NCBI GenBank assembly: GCA_963691655.1
Contig: OY829328.1
Coordinates: 12,478,704 to 12,542,703, forward strand
Direction of reading: 5' to 3'
From: Toxonevra muliebris
Lineage: Eukaryota; Arthropoda; Insecta; Diptera; Pallopteridae
DNA length: 64,000 bases
Shown: positions 1 through 11,029 of the stretch, one piece after another
Numbering within the stretch: position 1 is the first letter of the stretch
Layout of the letters: the number at the start of each line of letters is the position of its first letter
The notes under the pieces: model-generated
What the model saw: only the letters and a program-made list of their open reading frames with translations
The model's database searches: none
What the model was told of the DNA's origin: nothing
Translations under genes and position numbers: made by a program

Positions 1-1
1 T

Positions 2-3000
2 GATCTAAATGGTGGTGGCATGGGGCGTTTTCATATACTATTCCTATTCTTTGTATCGTTGATGTTTGCCATTAGTTTGGTGAGTCTGTTTGGTTATCAT
101 ATTTATTTAGTGCTGATGAATCGAACTACATTAGGTGAGTGTTTGTGTATATAAATGCTGTAAGATATTTCAATTATATATTTTTCTTTACAGAGGCATT
201 TCGCGCGCCTATTTTTCGTGTTGGTGGCCCCGATAAAAACGGTTATAACTTAGGCAAACTGGCTAACTTCCAAGAAGTTTTCGGCGATAATTGGAAATTA
301 TGGTTCCTGCCATTTTATACAAGGTAAATTGGTATTTGTTTTATGTGTTACTAGTTTTTTTGCTGTTGTTTTTCCTTCTCTTTTGTTCTACTATAGCAGT
401 GTAGCTTATTGCTTATGCAAGATTTTCTTCTTTGAAAGCATTGCATTGTGTTTTATAATCGTTTTCTAAATGTTTTTTATTTTTTTTTTTTTTTTTTTTT
501 TAATACAAAATGAACGTTTTCCTTTAATTAAACAAAAAGCAATTTGGCAAATTAAAAGCATAATTTATGGCTGTACGACAAGTCGATTTGTTAAAGTTTT
601 TAATTTAATATTTTCTATTAATAAATTAAATTACATACTAACCAAAAGAATAAATAACTTATTTTTCACATACATATAATTTTATAATATTGATATGAAA
701 CTTCTATTAATTCAACTGATTTTATATCAATTTCCACGTATTTAAATAATTATAAGATGGCAGAAAGATCACAAAAGTAAATATTAGGGTTTGCTTTAAT
801 TTTTAACACAATGTTAGAAAAATTAATTGTGTCTTAAAATTGTTTCGCAGATACTGCTTGACATCGACAATCGCAGACTGCAATTAAATCTTTTACAACA
901 AACAGTGAAAAATTATTTCATTTAAATCACTGAATTCGAAGTAGTGAAATGTTAACAAATGTAATTCAACCCAGATATGTCCAATGACTTGTACGTAGTA
1001 TACATCAGAAAGTTTTGATTTTGATTGAATATATTCTCCTTTAACCAAAATCAAACCTTTCTGGAGTGTACTATATACGAAACATTCGGCATAACTTGTT
1101 TAAATAGAAGGCTGTTTATCCAAATCACTAGGTAATTTTAAGGTAATAGAGTGTAAGCCATCATAAATAAAGTAAAATAGGCGCAAAAATTCATTGTAAT
1201 TTTAAAAACAGCACTAAAGATATTTAGATTAGAAGAAAGTTCGCGAAAGAAACAAAACGTTTATTAACATTTGGCTTTCATCATTTTACTTACAAAATGA
1301 AAGAGTTGTATTGTGTATAGGCTAATGCGGAACATATACGAAAGTGTATATCGAATTTGGCTCAGAATTATTCATATCAAGTGTGCACATATACATATTA
1401 AACCATTTCTGTCGTTTCACTTGATTGGTAGTTTAGTATATGGATTATACTCAACTATTATTTTCTTTGACAATTGCCTAGAAGGCTTCATGGGTTTCTA
1501 TTCTTCATCGTTTACAAAATTAAGTAAATAAATAAAATCTTGAACTTAGTTTTGCAAGTAGCAGAAATCAGCGGCAGAACGAATGAGAATGAGTGCAGAA
1601 TACATATCTAAAGTAATAAGTTGTTTTTGACGCATTCATTGTTATTTGAAGTAACTGCAAATAGCAGCAATTCGCAATTGAAATAAATATCTTCCATGAG
1701 TTAAAAAACTGTAACTAATGTAGTGATTAAAAACTAGCAGTTTCGTCCATTGTTATTTGTACTGTTTTTGATCGTGACTTTAACTAACTAAATATAAAAA
1801 GAATCTTTGTTATTAAGGCAATATTTTTCAAGGTATTTCATTCTTTTATGTAATAAAATATATAAAAAATATATACACTAACTACATAGTGCTTCCTTGA
1901 TTAATTAACACATTTAAAATCCAAAACCTTTTTCTTTTCTTATGTGATTAATTTTCATCACCTCTAAAAAAAAACAATTTTACTAAACGAATCATGCTAA
2001 TAATTTACACAAACACACACTAATCTTATTATCTGTGCCACTTTTGTAAATAAAAAACAAAAATCCTTTAAAAAATTTTACCGCCATTTTATATGTAAAT
2101 AAATCTACTCGCAAGTATAAATAAAACGTAACCCATAAGCAAACAATTTTATATTAAAAACAAAATATGCAATCTTCAATAATTTCAATATCAATCTAAC
2201 AAAACAAACTTTACTCCTCGTGATCTTGTTTCGCCAGTAATGGTAATGGCCTAGAGTATACACCGCAAAGGCAGCATCAAATTCACTCATATGATTCGAT
2301 GGTCGACACAGCAGCAACAACGACACAACAAATGCTAAACAGGTTAGAAACACAACCGACCGATAAATTAATTCTACCTCAAATAAATGAAATTATTTTC
2401 AATAATTCCTTCAATTCACATAAACAATATTCTCATGATGATGATGATATTCATAAACCAAAAACTAATAACATCAATACCGAAATGATCCATAATGATG
2501 AAAGTAATGAAATCACACCAGCAATCATGCCATCAGAATTTAATGATGCTCATCGAGCCACGACTACCATTGATATTGCTGATGCTAATCATATTGTAGT
2601 TGTAACTAAAGCTAGTAATGCTGTTGCTGTTCCTGCTGCTAATGGTAATGTTGTCATTGATATGAATAACATAGATGCGACAGCATCAGGAAGACGTAAT
2701 GACAATAATGTTGATGGATATCAACAGCAGAATTTCAACAGCAACAATACCGATTCAAAATTTACAAAAACGTAGAAATGAATGGCTAAAATGTGTTCCG
2801 CCTCAGACATAAAATATAAATACGTTTTTTTATTTTAAATTTTTATAATTTTTTACTATTCAAATGTATATTAAGGCATTTAGAATGTGTGTTTAATTAA
2901 TTATAATTATAAATAAAAAGCCTTAAATTACAATGGAATTGAACATTTAGATATATGTATGTATGTAAATTTACATTAGTTATAGTACACAAAAAAACAT

Positions 3001-5721
3001 AAAACAAAAGTTCTAAAATGTATTAAATGTAATTTTGTTAAAATTTTGTAAACATTACTTGTTGCTTTTATTTTCATAACAACAGAATTTCATTTAATTT
3101 TTTATTTATTCTGTTTACAATTTTATAATAAGCATTTTGAGGTACGTGCATAAATGTAAAATGAAATTGCTATTTTTATTATGCATTTTGCATTTATATT
3201 TTGTATTTTATTTACTTTTGAGAACATTTTAGAGAACTGAAATATTTTAGTTTATAATAAATCAAATATTGTTTATTTATACAGACACAGTCATACTCAT
3301 ATAACACTCTAATAATCAATAACGACTCCAGCCAGCAATTTAACTAACAGAGTGTTCTTAATAATTGTAATCTAAACTAATATCAGTATAATTTGACAAG
3401 ATAGAAATAGATTTGTGCGTTCCCCATTCGTTTTTTGAAAATTCACTCCCAATCACAATTCTCTAGAGAGAATAAGTGTTCATATCCAAATGAGATTTAA
3501 ACTCAGATAAGAATTACTATCCCCTGATAATTAGTTAAATACACTGATTATACACTTTTCTGTTTAGAAGTAGAAACAGTAGTCAGAAATCTGCAGTTTT
3601 TAGATATTTTTGTTAAACTTTATGCATCTATAGATCGCACTTAATCGCGCTAAAAAAAATATTTCTGAAAACGTGAATAAATCTAACAAAAATGGATCTC
3701 ATCTAAAACGAAAAATATATAATTTTATAATCTGATGCGCATTGAAAACAGATCGAAATATCACTTCATTTGATCAATGAGTCCGGGTACTGATTAATTA
3801 ATTCGACTGATCTGGGAAGCTAATTCATTCAAATATCTTGCTTTTGGAATTATTGAAGCAACCCAATCATTCTATTAAATGTACAGCTTTTTCTCTATGC
3901 TAATTTTATTATTCGATTAATAAATTAATAGAACCATAATTATTTGTTTAACCTCATTTAATACTTCTTTCTATACTTCCTTTAGTACGATCCATTCTTC
4001 AAAATTTTTAAATCAATTGATACACAACAGGATGCCATTGTAATTTACCTATGCAAAAAATAAATAAAAAACAATATTTGACTTATTTATCTAACAACAA
4101 TTTATACGTAATATCGCCCAAAAAAAAAAACTTACATTAAAAAACCGCTCCCATCAACGATTTTCGGCCATTAATTTATGTATTTTTGTGTGTTCAAATT
4201 GTAGCAATTGCTTACAATAGTCGCGTTTCTAAGAAGCAAACTATCTCAACATGCGCGAGTGTGAATTTATAATCAGCCAAAATTTTGTTATTTGGACGAC
4301 TTTTTTTCCATCATATTATTTTTCACTCTTTCAGGTCGCAACAGTAGAAAAAATTTTTGTGTTTTTTCGAGCTTTTTGGTTATAAGCGCTTTCACTTATT
4401 AGTTTTGACGACTTTCTTGAGTTAAGCTGTAATGGAATAACGTTTGTAATCATAATAAAAAATAAAATCGCAGAAATTTTACGCGACTTTTTAATATACG
4501 TTTTTTTCGAATAATTAAGAATCACCATCTTTTTGATTTTCGTTTTTTGAGCGATTTAGTTTTAGGCGGTTTTCTCTTAATAAATTTGTGCGACTTTTCC
4601 TACATACATTTTATCGATTACTCACAGTGGAAAACCGCCTGAAATCACAAATCGCTTAATATTACCGAAATTTCTACGCGATTTTTTTTTTTTTTTTGGG
4701 CGATTTTTAACACATCCTTAAATAATACATTATAATTTTGTAAAGTTTTAATTTCTTGTACAAATTGGCATAAGTTTTTAATAAAGTTTATTATTTTTAT
4801 AATGAAATGGCAGACGTTTTTATTAAATTTTCTCCATTGATATTTTAAATTTAGTGGTGCTGTGTTGGTATGTTTTTTTCACATTATTTTAAATAAATAA
4901 TTATTGGTTTACTCTTTTTTTAAGCCGCAGTAATATACATTATATACATTTAAAATATTTTAAGTTTTTTCATTAAATATGTGTGTAATTAAAATTATCT
5001 TGTTAAGCTATCCGTTTAAATAGAGTATGTGCGGGTTCATCTAAATTTCAGCAAATTTTTTAGATTTGTACTGGTATTCTTGAATATTGCATAAATTACT
5101 TTTCAATTATTTAGTCATGCCATCATTTATTTGGACGAACTTGCGCACATCTAACATTTATTTTTTGAATGAAGAATGTAAATTGCAATTTGTGTATTTA
5201 ACATTTTTCTATTGTTTTTATTAAGAAAATTAAAATTTTTTATAAATATTGTTGAAATTATTATTTTTTTTTTGCTTTTTTGTAATTTTATTAAATAAAA
5301 TATGAAAAAAAAAATATATGAAACTCTTTTTTAATTAAATCAAAAATATTGTGTAAAACAACTAGAAAAAAAAGAATAAAAATGTGTTTTTAATTTGCCA
5401 AATTAGCTTGTCTCGAGTTTATTGCTACAATAAACGCTTTCATTTTGTGCCTGCCTCCCTCCCTTCGTCCATCTTTTTCACTCTCATTCTTTTCCACTAC
5501 CATAACGTTTAACATGTTTCCTTTCTCTTTTACATTGAACTTTTTTATCTTAAATATTTCCATATTCCTTCCTCGAAAATAGCTTCGGCGATGGCATCAG
5601 CTATCCCATACGTCACCTGGAAGAGGATACTGAATCATTATTGGGTCACAGCGACACACGCATCGAAATGGAAGAGGATATTTTCCCAGAGACACGATTT
5701 CACAATACGAGTGGTCCATAG
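2..5721 (+). CDS. CG1407: DHHC palmitoyltransferase (ZDHHC2/15/20 type), 3' part with two alternative last exons
   Basis: This is the C-terminal half of a membrane protein S-acyltransferase; the DHHC motif itself lies upstream of the window. Exon 2-134 (its start may precede the window) encodes the last two membrane segments around [12 protein letters not shown] and [19 protein letters not shown]. After a 59-bp intron, exon 194-323 encodes [19 protein letters not shown] and NFQEVFGD, the post-TM segment typical of ZDHHC2/15/20. The donor at 324 (after codon bases AG) joins in frame to either of two acceptors. Exon 2238-2775 gives a Ser/Asn/Asp/Thr-rich tail of about 178 residues. Exon 5583-5721 gives a 46-residue tail, [20 protein letters not shown]..., which resembles the LGDG-S-(F/Y)P end of the vertebrate proteins and is probably the conserved end. 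Both junctions rebuild a Ser codon. The family acts at Golgi, endosomal or plasma membranes on cysteines of cytosolic or membrane proteins. The orthology is from memory of the families. Confidence 0.85.
324..2237 (+). other. Intron of the palmitoyltransferase gene
   Basis: AT-rich intron from GTAAAT at 324 to CAG at 2235-2237. It contains a T tract of about 20 bases near 480-501 and no recognisable gene or element. Confidence 0.7.
2238..2775 (+). CDS. CG1407: Proximal alternative terminal exon of the DHHC palmitoyltransferase
   Basis: The acceptor CAG at 2235-2237 is followed by T, which completes the AG left at donor 323 to a Ser codon. The reading frame then runs [22 protein letters not shown] and onward to a stop at 2773-2775. 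The tail is rich in Asn, Asp, Thr, Ala and His, has no recognised domain, and looks like a disordered cytosolic extension with simple GAT and GCT codon runs near 2436-2450 and 2575-2650. The open frame upstream of the first ATG (2299) and the exact phase match argue for an exon rather than a separate small gene. Whether it is used in vivo is inferred; it lacks the LGDG-type ending of the distal exon. Confidence 0.7.
2776..5582 (+). other. Proximal 3' UTR / distal intron
   Basis: AT-rich DNA between the two alternative last exons. It would be 3' UTR for the proximal isoform and intron for the distal one. Several A/T runs occur (4681-4699, 5262-5280). A weak imperfect hairpin joins 4547-4573 and 4631-4658 (sharing GGCGGTTTT and AAAACCGCC). 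A pyrimidine-rich tract of about 135 bases (CCTGCCTCCCTCCC... at 5450) precedes the distal acceptor. No other gene seen. Confidence 0.6.
5583..5721 (+). CDS. CG1407: Distal alternative terminal exon of the DHHC palmitoyltransferase
   Basis: The exon follows an AG at 5581-5582 preceded by a long pyrimidine-rich stretch (about 5440-5575). It encodes [18 protein letters not shown]..., an acidic middle (EMEEDIF) and ends RFHNTSGP with TAG at 5719-5721. The FGDG-x-SYP start matches the conserved C-terminal segment of ZDHHC2/15/20 proteins, where acidic dileucine-like signals after it direct trafficking. Here ESLLGH is a candidate signal of that kind. The joining phase to 323 is correct. Confidence 0.8.
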
Positions 5722-6321
5722 TTGATAATTTCTGAGGATAACATCGCTACTTATTACATTTAATGTTTAATTGTTGTTTTTTATTTTTCGATGAGTGAAA
5801 TTCGATTAATTGATCTTCAAAAATTGAACATGGGCAAATATTTTGAGATTGAGATTTTAAGGAAATTTAAAAAAGTATTACAGCGTAAGTTTAAAAGTCT
5901 CGTTTGTTGTATAGAAATGAAGGATGTATTTAATTATCTAACGTAACATATTCTTGATGGATTATAAAAATTTATATTGTTTATGTTTTATATGTGCTTT
6001 TATAATTCTGCAAACACACTAACATTCCAATTATGAACTTCATCTCAATAGTAAAGAAATATTTTTCTTAATTTAATTCAAAAATTGACTGACATTCTTC
6101 TGACAAAAAAAAAAAAAAAAAAAACATACCAACAAAGATTACGTTGAGTTTGATATTTTGATATTTCTCAATGTGTAGTAAAAAATTTATTAGAGTGCAC
6201 CTTGCATAGTTTTAAGTAATTTTTACCAAAAACAGAAAATTAAAAAAACAAGGAAAAGGTGAAATCAAACGTAAAATAATAGATAATAAATTAATGACAG
6301 TGCAATACAAAAGCATTCATT

Positions 6322-6555
6322 AATTGAAGGGCCTGTGGTCAAAACGTGATATACAACAATTTCAAAATTTTATAGGAGAGCAAAAAAAACGTTCGCATTT
6401 CCCTATTCCGAATAGTAATAAAAAAAGTGATCAACATTTTTAAAATCTGAAAGCGGCAAAATGTCGGCGTGATTTTAGAGAACCAAAAACAAAAAAAAAA
6501 ACCCCATTTGGGAAAAAGTGTTGGATATCACTTTTCGACCGCAGGCCCTTCAATT
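6322..6555. mobile_element. MITE-like element, about 234 bp, GAAGGGCC termini
   Basis: The two ends are inverted copies. The left end reads AATTGAAGGGCCTGTGGTC; the right end, reverse-complemented, reads AATTGAAGGGCCTGCGGTC. The match continues for roughly 35 bases (GTGATAT shared after the first 24). The interior is A-rich and non-coding. No clear target duplication was found, so the superfamily is not assigned. Confidence 0.65.
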
Positions 6556-7291
6556 CATGCAAAATAGAAACCAAATCAACTTTAATTAATTGATTTGGTT
6601 AATTACAGTAATTCAGCTTCGAAATACGCGAAATCATAACCAATTTTTAGAAAAACGCCATTTCGGATACAAGGAATAAAAACAGAACAGCGCACTTTTT
6701 ATTAAACTTTAACTAACTATAAATTAGTTAAGTAAACGACCGACCTATCGAACGAATTGTAAGTTATTGTATAGTTGTAAAATGTAAAAATAAACTATAA
6801 ACCACAAACCAAAACACCTAAATGAATAAAACCCTTACGTATAATTGCTGTTAAAGAATTTTTAAGTATTATCTAAATTATATATATGAAAAGAAAAAAA
6901 AAAAGCATCAGTCGTACAAAAAATGATTTGTTGATTTCTTCAAAAGCTTTACGAAAAAAGAAAGAAACGAGAATATAGACCTAGTTATTAAATAACTTAA
7001 TAAATGTTGATAATTTTATGTAAAGAAAAAATATAGAGAAAAAATTAAAACACGATACAAACAAAATTCATACTATTAGCAATAAAACAAATATATTCAG
7101 ATAAGTAAACAAAAAGATGAATCTAATTTACTTATGATGTATTGAAATATGTAGCATAAATCGGCCGAAATATATGTAAAGCAACAATAGCAGAACCTAC
7201 AAAAAGCATTTCGTCGTTTAATCACCGTCTATACTCCTATAAAATAATTCTGAAACACCCTTATATCAGATTTTTCGTTGCGTTAGAATTT

Positions 7292-7297
7292 TTTATT
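7292..7297 (-). terminator. Probable SPOUT1 polyadenylation signal
   Basis: TTTATT on the plus strand, AATAAA on the transcript strand, about 90 bases downstream of the SPOUT1 stop codon. Confidence 0.45.
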
Positions 7298-7384
7298 TAT
7301 AACAAAACATTACAGGTTGATATAGTCACATACAATCTAATAGAATTAAACTTAAACTACAGAAGCATGAAAGCAGCTAATTGC

Positions 7385-9100
7385 TCAATCAAAACGACTG
7401 AGATCACCTAACGAAGCATTAAACGTTTTTGCCTTCGTTTTGTTAGTGTCATTTTCTGCGACCACTTCAATGTCATCTATTTCCATTTTTACCACATTTT
7501 GTGGTGTAGGATTTCTAAATTTGTTTGTTGCCGGTTTCTTTTCTACAGCATCACTGCTATCTAAACCGTGATTTCGAAATTTATTTGCAGGATTTCTAAA
7601 TTTGTTTATTAAGGCGGTGTTACCCTCCACCGAATCACTGCCGTTTTCAATTTCTACATTTTGTAACCGATTTTTAAATTTGCCTGTTATTGACTTTTTG
7701 TCCATACTGTTATCGTATCTATCCCCATGCTGTTGTTGCTCTAACTGAATTCCTTCTTCTGTGTGTGGTCTTCGGTTTTTTTCTTTCTTATTGTATTGAT
7801 GTGATGGTGGTGGTTGTTGCGTTAGTCCTGTATCTTCACTTCGCGGCAAAAATTCCTTGAGATCTTCTTCAATATCTGCCACCTCTGGATTGAATTTCTC
7901 TTGCAGTGCAGCTAATGCAATGAGTAATGCCTCCTCAGTGCGTATAGTTCGTGATCCTTGCTTGGGCAATACATTTACATAATGGTCAAATAACAGCTCG
8001 GGATCATCAACATTTAGCTTGTCGTCATTAGCTAAAGCCGCTTCTAAACCTTTCAAACCACCAAATACAATTAAGAGATGATTGTATTTATAGGATTTCT
8101 GCTCAACTTCATGCACGCTACCTCCGCGATCTGATGTGCCAACGGTTAGATCATAACCTTCGTTATAAGGTGATTTTGTAAAAATTTCTGCAAGTGAATG
8201 CGCTATGCGTACTGAGTAACCCCAATATACACCGGTTTCTCGACGTGGTTCGTCTGGACTGACAACAGTGCCGCGCAGTTTTTTAGAAGTATCTGGTAAT
8301 GAAGGAGAAAGTTAAGATATGAATGTAAGGCTGTGCGTTAAATTGCAACTAAATTTACCATTTAAATTTTCCAATTTAACCGTTACACGCACACCTGCCT
8401 CAATAGCCTTGTTCACCAGCACATCGTTCAGCAAACCAGCATTTACATAGCTGTGCCCATCTTTTGCCTTCTTCTCCGCAATGATGCCTTCACGATATCG
8501 AAAAACATTTTGCTGGCGTAAATGATGTGGTGCATCAAGTGGATTTAATAATCCCGAATACTTGAGATCTTTATGCAATGGAAAGAAGAATTTTCGCAAA
8601 TATTGTGGGCATTCCAAGTACTGTAGGATGCGCGCCAATTGCAAAGAACTGCTGCGTACTGTATGAGAACTCGAGAAAGCAGAACTTTCTCCATCTGCAT
8701 TGTCATCGTCAGCTTCATAGTTGCGTTTAGTTTCACGTGCTGTCGCTAAGCCTACATCATCGAATACAATAATTTCATTCACCCGAAATATGCAGGCGGC
8801 ACGCGCTATTTGGCCTGCCACATACGAGCGCAATTCAGCTGATTGTGCATTTTCCAATATAGATCCAGGGACTGCAATACTAACAGTGGAAGGATTAGGT
8901 TTTGGTGCCACTCCCGCAGAATTTACACCATTGGCTAAGTCTTCTTCTAATTTGTTGGACTTATCCAACTCTTTGATCAATTTTTCTTGTTTACGCTTCT
9001 TTTTGAGCGCCTTACGTTCTTCGTTAATTTTTTTCCATGATTTTGGTGGCTCCGATGGTTTACTGCTTGTGTTGGATTTAGAAGATGGCACGGGCGGCAT
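7385..9100 (-). CDS. SPOUT1: SPOUT1 / CENP-32-type SPOUT methyltransferase (C9orf114 family)
   Basis: Two coding exons: complement 9100-8359 and 8292-7385, with donor GTAAAT at 8358 and acceptor CAG just before 8292. The split codon GAT is restored, giving 549 residues. The N-terminus is a Lys-rich coiled segment (about residues 18-55, EERKALKKKRKQEKL). It is followed by VSIAVPGSILENAQSAELRSYVAGQIARAACIF, the start of the family's methyltransferase fold, then YLRKFFFPLHKDLKYSGLLNPLDAPHH, a highly conserved family block. Exon 2 carries VYWGYSVRIAHSL, DLTVGTSDRGG, HLLIVFGGLKGLE and the knot region EEALLIALAALQ. The human protein (about 376 residues) is linked to centrosome and spindle organisation and RNA methylation. 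Here the C-terminus is extended by about 150 residues. The gene is divergent from ASCC1 with 272 bp between start codons. Identification is from family memory and is strong. Confidence 0.92.
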
Positions 9101-9372
9101 TATTTTCTATATTATTTTTTAACTTTTATGGAATACACGATTTTGTTTTGAAATTTCACGCACTGCACGTGCGAAATGTTTCTCAGCTGGTGCTGCGGAA
9201 TGTGCGGAATGACAAGTGAATAGGAACACAATGGAAAATGAAGCTGAACGTGGAAATTGGTAAGAAACATGCAACGACAGCTGTTTTTGACAATTCAACG
9301 GTAGTTTTAATTTGTTCATCATTCTATATTTGTGCTAAAATTTTCTAAATAAAAGTAATTTAAATTACAAAA
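9101..9372. promoter_or_regulatory. Shared divergent promoter of SPOUT1 and ASCC1
   Basis: Only 272 bp separate the start codons of the two head-to-head genes, so both promoters and 5' UTRs must lie here or overlap the coding starts. The stretch is less AT-rich than its surroundings (GCACTGCACGTGCG near 9160, containing an E-box CACGTG). No TATA box is evident in either direction. Confidence 0.6.
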
Positions 9373-10851
9373 ATGAGTCGTGAAGTATTATCGCCACCAT
9401 TGCTACGCATGGGCACTAATCGTTGCTATCGAGTCAATTTGGTACATGAAGATTTTGGTGAGTGCTATCAACAGCAACAAAAACAACATCAAACACAACA
9501 GCCAGCAAAACAGGGCTATGTAGAACAGGGTGAGTTATCATCATTTCTGAGAATCAACATTATTTTAGAACATTTTAAATCAAGGATGGTAAGAAAAGTA
9601 TGGACCGCAGCTAACCATCGATATTTTTTAAGCGTTATCCATCGTTGCTCAATCCCAATTTCACGTACAAAATTATACAATTACATTCCTACAGATTTAT
9701 ATGCTGAGGATGACGATGAGGAAGAGGAAGGTGCCTGCACCATTGAAGAGCTACCCAATTCAACGTTCAAGTTAACAATGCATGTGGCACCGTGAGTTGA
9801 TAATCAGGTTTCATAGTTTACTATTTTTAATTTTCAACTATTTCTTTAATAACAGCGCATTTTATGGCGGCTTAATCGGTTTTAAAGGATCCACCAAAAG
9901 GCGCATAGAAACTGAAACAAAAACCGAAATTAATGTACCACGTGCTAGGGAAGGAACTGCAGCTAAATCGGAAGATGTCACCATTAAAGGTTTAGCATTA
10001 CATGATGCAACTTTAGTGTTTATTAACGAAAACTTGATTTTAGGTACAACACGCAATGGCGTTTGCTCCGCGCGCCGTAAAATCAATTTATTGGTTTCAT
10101 CGCTACGCAAACGCATGCGACCCACACATTTCGTTTGTGTTCCACTCAACTATGGTGACATTCGAGATAATTACAACGAATTTAAAGTAAACAAAAAATA
10201 TTATTTTTAAAAATACTAGGTAAAATTAAAATTTATACTACAGAAACAAATTCTATCCGCTAATTTTGCCGGCATTGATGAGCAACTATTTCAAACTGAA
10301 TCTTGCATTCATTTAACACTTGGAACCTGTGTGCTACTCGATGATGCTGAACGTGGTAGGGCTGTGGAATTGCTCCAGGGTTGTCGGTAATTTACACATA
10401 TTGTAAAATTAATACAATGACATCATTAATTTGCTTGTGATCTTTCCATAGCGAATTCCTCACTGATTTGCGTATACCATTAGATGTGAAAATCTCAGGC
10501 TTGGAAATAATGAACGATGATCCTAGTGCTGTACGTGTTCTTTATGCGAGCGTTGAGGCGCCACAATTACAGCAATTCGCCAATCGCGTGTTACGTCATT
10601 TTATTAAAAATGGTCTGGGCAATGATGAAGGACGTGATACCGTTAAATTGCATATGACAGTCATGAATAGCCGTAGCCGTAAGCAGTTAACAGCACAAGC
10701 AGCTGAAGCATTTGATGCTCGCGAAATATTAAAACGTTTTGGTGATTTTCATTTTGGAACGACGCAATGCAACGAAGCGCAATTATGTGTCATACGAGCA
10801 AAGGGAGAATCACGAGAGTTTTATAAAATCACTGGATCGATGAAATTTTAA
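9373..10851 (+). CDS. ASCC1: ASCC1: activating signal cointegrator 1 complex subunit 1
   Basis: Six exons: 9373-9529, 9695-9791, 9856-9989, 10044-10186, 10244-10386 and 10452-10851. All have GT-AG borders and consistent phases, giving 357 residues, the size of the human protein. The KH domain is visible in exon 3-4 with the GxxG loop GFKG (residues 93-96) followed by STKRRIETETKTEINVP. The C-terminal half is an AKAP7/LigT-like 2H phosphodiesterase fold with both His-x-Thr motifs, HLT (His200) and HMT (His292), and the conserved GLEIMNDDPSAVRVLYA block. The human protein is part of the ASCC complex with ALKBH3 and ASCC3 in alkylation repair and in transcription and ribosome-quality functions. 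A Gln/His-rich stretch in exon 1 and an acidic run EDDDEEEEGA in exon 2 are fly-type additions. Nothing looks broken. Confidence 0.93.
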
Positions 10852-11029
10852 AAAATGTTTTACTTGTGAGGAACAAGAGAGCTACGAAATGTTGTACAAA
10901 AAAAAGGTTTTGCTGTATATATATATTTGGAAATGTATGATACATTCCATAGATGGTGGATTACATTTTAATTATCTTTTTATTTAAACTATTTCTTCTG
11001 AACATTTTCTATTAACTTTTAAAAATTAA

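Larger units (their letters stand above)
5722..7384. other. 3' UTR and convergent intergenic space
   Basis: Downstream of the palmitoyltransferase stop and downstream of SPOUT1 on the other strand. It contains an A tract of about 20 (6104-6124), several AATAAA-like hexamers on the plus strand (for example near 6787 and 6824), and one small TIR element described separately. Confidence 0.5.

Noticed and set aside
2299..2775. Independent 158-codon gene starting at ATG 2299
   Set aside because: The frame is open upstream to an acceptor at 2238 whose phase exactly fits the palmitoyltransferase donor, so it is better read as a terminal exon.
8721..9122. Plus-strand open frame of 133 codons opposite SPOUT1
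   Set aside because: Antisense shadow of the strongly supported SPOUT1 exon 1; the translation has no protein-like features of its own.
9862..10149. Minus-strand frame opposite ASCC1 exons 3-4
   Set aside because: Antisense to a well-supported gene and crosses its introns without independent evidence.
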